A DNA stretch of 64,000 nucleotides, taken from Apophysomyces variabilis (taxonomy: Eukaryota; Mucoromycota; Mucoromycetes; Mucorales; Mucoraceae). Of this stretch, positions 59,712-64,000 are shown piece by piece. The stretch's first letter is position 1. Each line of letters begins with the position of its first letter. The notes under the pieces were generated by a model, which ran no database searches, was not told the origin of the DNA, and was given only the letters and a program-made list of their open reading frames with translations. The stretch lies in assembly GCA_002749535.1 (NCBI GenBank), contig MZZL01000386.1, positions 124,001 to 188,000 on the forward strand, given 5' to 3'. The position numbers and the translations under genes are program-made.

Positions 59712-59814
59712 GAAACCAGAAAGAAAAGATTTGCTCTTTTTCTCTTTAATAAATGATAATAACGATAAAAAAAACAATGTGTAAAGCGGAAAATAGCCAG
59801 GATTTGGCTTTTAT

Positions 59815-62800
59815 TTACATAACATCCTCGTTGCCTGTGTACTTTCCAACGGCTCCCATTCCCATAATCTTGAAACCGCTGCCACCTCCTTTAAGACGAA
59901 CAATACCGTCATGGCTGTCAACGCCAATCAACGATCCTAATTCTCCACGATGCTCACCCAGTATAACTTTAACGTTATCCTTTTTGCTGGGCCGGATCGG
60001 TTCTAAGCTATCGTACGGAATTTCGATGGTAGAGCTGCTGTCGTACAGATGCACCTGACAGGTCCTATTAGACGAGCTGAAGCTGACAATAGAACCGATT
60101 TGTCCTTCCGAAACACCAGAGTGTGCAGAGGTAACTTTGACCTCAATTTCTTCAATGGGCCAATCCTCCCTACGTTCTTCTACGTAACATTAATATAAAC
60201 AGCTTAGAGAGTGTCAACTTATTATACTTGCCTTCTTCCACCTGATGATAATCACCGCCACTAGGCATAAATGAGGTTGGGTGATTGCCCGTTACCGCAG
60301 GTGTTGTTGGCATGTATGAACCAGGTGTAGGGGCAGTTAACATATGCGCTGCAGGTGTTGGTGCACTAACTGCTTCATATGGTGTGGGTGCAGTTTCATA
60401 AGGTGTTTGTGCGAAATTAGCGGCTGGTGTTTGAGGGAAAGGAGCAGGTGATGGCGCTGCATTGTATGTTGGCTATTTACGTTGATGTCAATCTTCCATA
60501 AATCGCAGGTGCATTACAAATACTTACTGCTGGTGTTGGTGCAACGAGTGAATGCGCTGCTGGGGTAGGAGCTACTTCGTTATCGTTATAACGGTTTCCC
60601 CACATCGGTGTCTTGTTTCCGGAATCTGTGAAGCCGGGAGTCTTTGCACTCATACCACCCCAGCGAGGTGTTTCTGCTCCCCACATAGGAGTTTTACTGC
60701 CCGAGTCCCAGGAAGGCGTTTTAGAGCCATCATTAAACGCGTATGGATTTGGTGTTTTGCTACCAGAGTCCCATGCAGAACTTTTGCTTCCATCCACAGA
60801 GTAGGGATTTGGCGTTTTCGCGCCTGAATTCCATGCGGGAGTGCGCGACCCAGACGAATAATGCATTGGTGTCATAGCACCGTCTCCATACCGTCTTGGG
60901 GTTGCTGAAGGATTAGCAAACTCGTTGGCACTGTTTGCGAATCGGTCATTTTCAACCGCTGGTCCGATCGTTCCACCCTGAGCATCGACAAGCACAAGTT
61001 TAGACTTGTCAACGCTGATAATTTTGCAGTTTGTATGTAATTCCACTCTTGCCATCGTATCCGTTGTATCTTTAACAATACCAAGATATCCTTTATGAGG
61101 TCCTTGGGCAATTCGTACAGTCTTTGCTACCAAGTTATCACGCCCGCCTTGGCCTCGTCCATAGAATCCGCCGCGTCCTCCTCTACCACGGCCTCGACCA
61201 TCATGACCTCCTCTAAATCCCGGAGCGTTACCAAATGGTTGTGGTCTTGATAAATCGCGCCCTTGCTGCTGATTCATTGGCTGCAACACTCAGTTAGCAC
61301 AACCTGCCATTCACGGTTTTTCGTTCACATTTCTACTTACTGGTCCTGTCTTATTTTTTGCAGCAACACTTGCCACGGATCTCGTAGTTGTCACCCGGAC
61401 GCCATAGTTTTCTGAATTTTCTCTGGAATACAGAAATACTAAGTTCCTGAACAGATGAAGAATAGTGCTGGTCCGCTTTTCTCCGTCCACTTCAATTACA
61501 GTGTCTCCTGAACGGATGCTATTCCCGCTAGCATCTGTTGCAAATGCTCTTTTGCTGTCACGTTTGTTTGTGATCTGATGAGGAGATACTGTTCGCACTT
61601 CTTCATGTTGTGTCAGTACCTTGAAAGTGTCTCTGTCCACTTTGATAATCACACCAACAGTGCCGAAGCTAAATATCGTTAGTTACACAATAACCTAGCT
61701 TCTCAATACACTGTACTTACTCAAGTTGCACCAAATCATGCAGTTCATAGTTGCCAATCACGGTTCTGCCCAAGGTGATTTCGGCAGCTTCACGTAAATC
61801 TTTAGCAAAAACCTTCACTTCTTTCATGGTTGCATCTGATAGCATGGTGATTACACTGTCCTTCACGTTCAGAACCATGCCACTTTCGTCTTTGTACCGT
61901 CCATTGATCACCTTCACGTGGTCACCCTCCTTAAACTTCTTACGGATTAGCTTAGGTGGCAAAGTTACACGTTTCTCGAAGCCTTCCACTTGCAAGGAAA
62001 CAATGACATCCGAGTCTTTGACAAACTGAACCACACCGGTACTATGGATCATATCACCCTCAATGACTTCGACGGTATCGCCTGGTTGGAAAAGTGAAGA
62101 AGCTTGAGCGTTAGTGACGCTTTGAACTGACAGCATCGTCAAATCCGGCATTCGGTCGCCTTCTTCTGGGTTCAATTCTCCTCCACCAGCAAATTTAGCT
62201 ACTTCATCCAGCGTAGGTGTTACATCTTCTATTTGAATGGTCGCGACTTTCATATATTTCTCCAGATATCCATCACGGAACTGATCCCCATTAAAAAGCC
62301 AATAAGGTCCCTTCTTTTGCAGACTAGAAATATGCCGGCTTCCCAAACGTTCTGGGTTGAACAGTCTTTGTGGCGGTCGTACTGAGGCTCCCTTCTTTCT
62401 TTTTCTGGTCGCATCATCTTCATCCGACTCCAGTTCCAATCGAGGTACGAGCTTAAGACGAACGTTGTCTTGAGAATCGGTGACTTCCAGAACCTGTGCA
62501 AGATCACCCGCATACTTTCCACGCCTGACACGGACCCATCCACCCAACGGTATCTCTACATCTTTCCGTGGTATGTTGATAGAATCAATCATATCCTTAA
62601 TAGGTACAAGCATAAGACTGGTATGATACACAAAAGGCACATTTGCTATCGCCTAGAAAGACACAATTAGATCGGTTGCCATGGCTCTTCCATGTTTTTA
62701 CCTGCTGCACGTGTGCTTGACGTTTTGCTTCAATGTACACATATCCCTTCAAGGACTCTCTTGCAAAAGCGGAAAAGGTCTCAAGTGGATTATCGCTGTA

Positions 62801-63486
62801 TTGCCGGTCAAAATAACGTTTCATCAAGCCGAAAATAATGTCTTTCTCTTTGCCAGGCTAAAATCCCAAACACATTTTTCAGCATCTATGCTTTTTTCAC
62901 ATGTCTGCATAATTTTCCTACCTTGCATTTCACCATCCAAAGATTCGGATCATTCACACTAGGAAGAAGCAATTGCTGCGGAATTTCTTCCGATGTCTTG
63001 TACGCCTGCGTTTTCCGACCACCGTATTTCTGAGTATAGAAAGCAGCAACCTGCTCATCGTCCATGTCCTCAACCTCCCGTCTTCGGCGATCTAAATCCA
63101 AATGACGTCTCTGAATAGCAGTGGCTGAAGGGACTTCCTCCGATTCCTCAATGAAGCCATCTACAATTGCAAACATGTTAAATCCTGTCGCTTACATTGA
63201 AGGTTGATCGAATGTACCTTCTCGGGTGTAATCATCCTCTTCTTCTTCCTCTTCTTCATCATCGTCAACGACAGCCATTTCATCAATGAACGGATTGAAC
63301 TTGCGTTTTGTGGGCCGCTATTCCATCGATCCTTATTAGTGACTTATATAACAAAGCTTGCTTTATACCAATACGTACTGCATCATTTTCATCCTCATCC
63401 TCATCTTCGTAGTCTTCTTCCTCATCGTCATAAGGTTCTTCTTCTTCCGGCTCGTCGTCGACGTGGTTTGATCTCTTGCGTGCCAT
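59815..63486 (-). CDS. SPT5: Transcription elongation factor SPT5
   Basis: DSIF large subunit that binds RNA polymerase II with SPT4. Nine exons: 63486-63379, 63317-63218, 63160-62922, 62857-62702, 62652-61721, 61668-61341, 61280-60528, 60472-60232, 60179-59815; 1073 residues in one frame. An acidic N-terminus (DDEPEEEEPYDDEEED) precedes the NGN domain (LWMVKCKPGKEKDIIFGLMKRY). Several KOW domains follow (GGWVRVRRGKYAGDLAQV, GDTVEVIEGDMIHSTG, GDHVKVINGRYKDESG, KTVRIAQGPHKGYLG, a last one near DNVKVILGEHRGELG). An RGG-rich linker lies near 61200. The C-terminal repeats are of two sorts, GSKTPxWDSGSKTP-like and APTPY/AAH-like. Intron 8 is GC-AG (GAAG/GCAAGT). The start is MARKRSNHVD. Confidence 0.97.
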
Positions 63487-64000
63487 GTGAATGTGGGTTG
63501 GAGTGAAACGGGCACTTTTTTTCGACAAAAGCGAATTGCCCGTTTTTCAATGTTGTCGTCACTTCACTGAGCTCCAATAAGTAAATTTTTTGATCTCCGG
63601 AAGAATCGGTTGCCTATTTTGGTTACAAATAAGGCAGGATCAAAGAAAACGGACCAACTGGAAATAAGACATCTTGGGGAACCTTACGGGGTTTTCAGTT
63701 ATGCTTCTATCCGAAGCATATCTTAAGACTGTTTCCGAAAATTTTAAACCACTCCTTTCCTTGGTGAGGATAGTCATGAACCCGTCCACTTATAATGAAT
63801 GATAAAGCAGGTATATGTATTAAGAGAATACTAAAGGAGCAAGAGAAAAGGCCGGATATCACTGGAATCGCTCAGTTACTCATATAGCTATTTTCGATCC
63901 ATTAGGATTCGGACTATTGAGTATCAGAACGTTAGCGACGCTGTGCTGGAGGCCACACTTACAGTGAAAATAGATGATGAGAATGCGCCAGTTGCAAAGC
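63487..64000 (+). other. SPT5 upstream region and possible 5' end of a divergent gene
   Basis: ATG 63701 opens MLLSEAYLKTVSENFKPLLSL with a donor GTGAGG at 63764. Near the window end, 63907-64000 is open and reads like protein (RTIEYQNVSDAVLEATL). The exons in between are not resolved, and a 31-nt gap is needed for one phase solution. It is a plausible divergent gene cut by the window edge, of unknown product. Confidence 0.4.

Overview
This is a filamentous-fungal nuclear contig. Genes carry many short introns (mostly about 40-80 nt, GT..AG), and the content is typical of fungi: chitin synthase, GUP1-type O-acyltransferase, C6 zinc-cluster and bZIP regulators, a family-47 mannosidase. I infer an early-diverging, Mucoromycota-type fungus, because of the intron style, a small-RNA-sized LINE next to a tRNA gene, and a large orphan protein family that I remember from Mucorales genomes. 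I cannot name the species. Exon structures below were built by hand from splice sites and frame continuity. For most genes the exon lengths sum to a multiple of three. LEFT PART (1-22.5 kb) is dense and ordinary. It holds the C-terminal end of an acidic protein, an APC amino-acid permease (-), mitochondrial Lon protease (-), a TMEM184/OST-alpha-like membrane protein (-), a chitin synthase (+), the ribosome-biogenesis protein NOP15 (-), a bZIP factor (-), a small basic protein with an N-myristoylation signal (-), and a class I alpha-mannosidase (+) divergent from it. MIDDLE (22.5-31.6 kb) is a mobile-element landscape. A two-ORF APE-type LINE of 5.35 kb sits exactly at a tRNA-Ser(CGA) gene. A perfect 15-nt target-site duplication flanks it, and those 15 nt are nucleotides 1-15 of the tRNA itself, so the intact tRNA gene is preserved at the LINE 5' end, head to head with it. 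Decayed tandem copies of a small unknown gene follow. RIGHT-CENTRE (31.6-43.8 kb) holds the branched-chain ketoacid dehydrogenase E1-alpha (+), a BAR-PH-ArfGAP-ankyrin protein (+), a C6 zinc-cluster protein (-), an RBM26/27-like RNA-binding protein (+) and an aldo-keto reductase (-). A 6-kb gene-poor stretch (43.8-49.8 kb) with a 179-bp direct repeat comes next. RIGHT END: an orphan multi-exon gene (49.8-52.3 kb) has its last exon interrupted by a 205-bp CACTA-type MITE. Removing the MITE and one 3-bp duplication leaves one continuous frame. It is followed by a UspA-domain protein, a low-complexity Q/E-rich protein, GUP1 and, convergent with it, the elongation factor SPT5. The two strongest discoveries are the tRNA-Ser-targeted LINE and the MITE-disrupted orphan gene.
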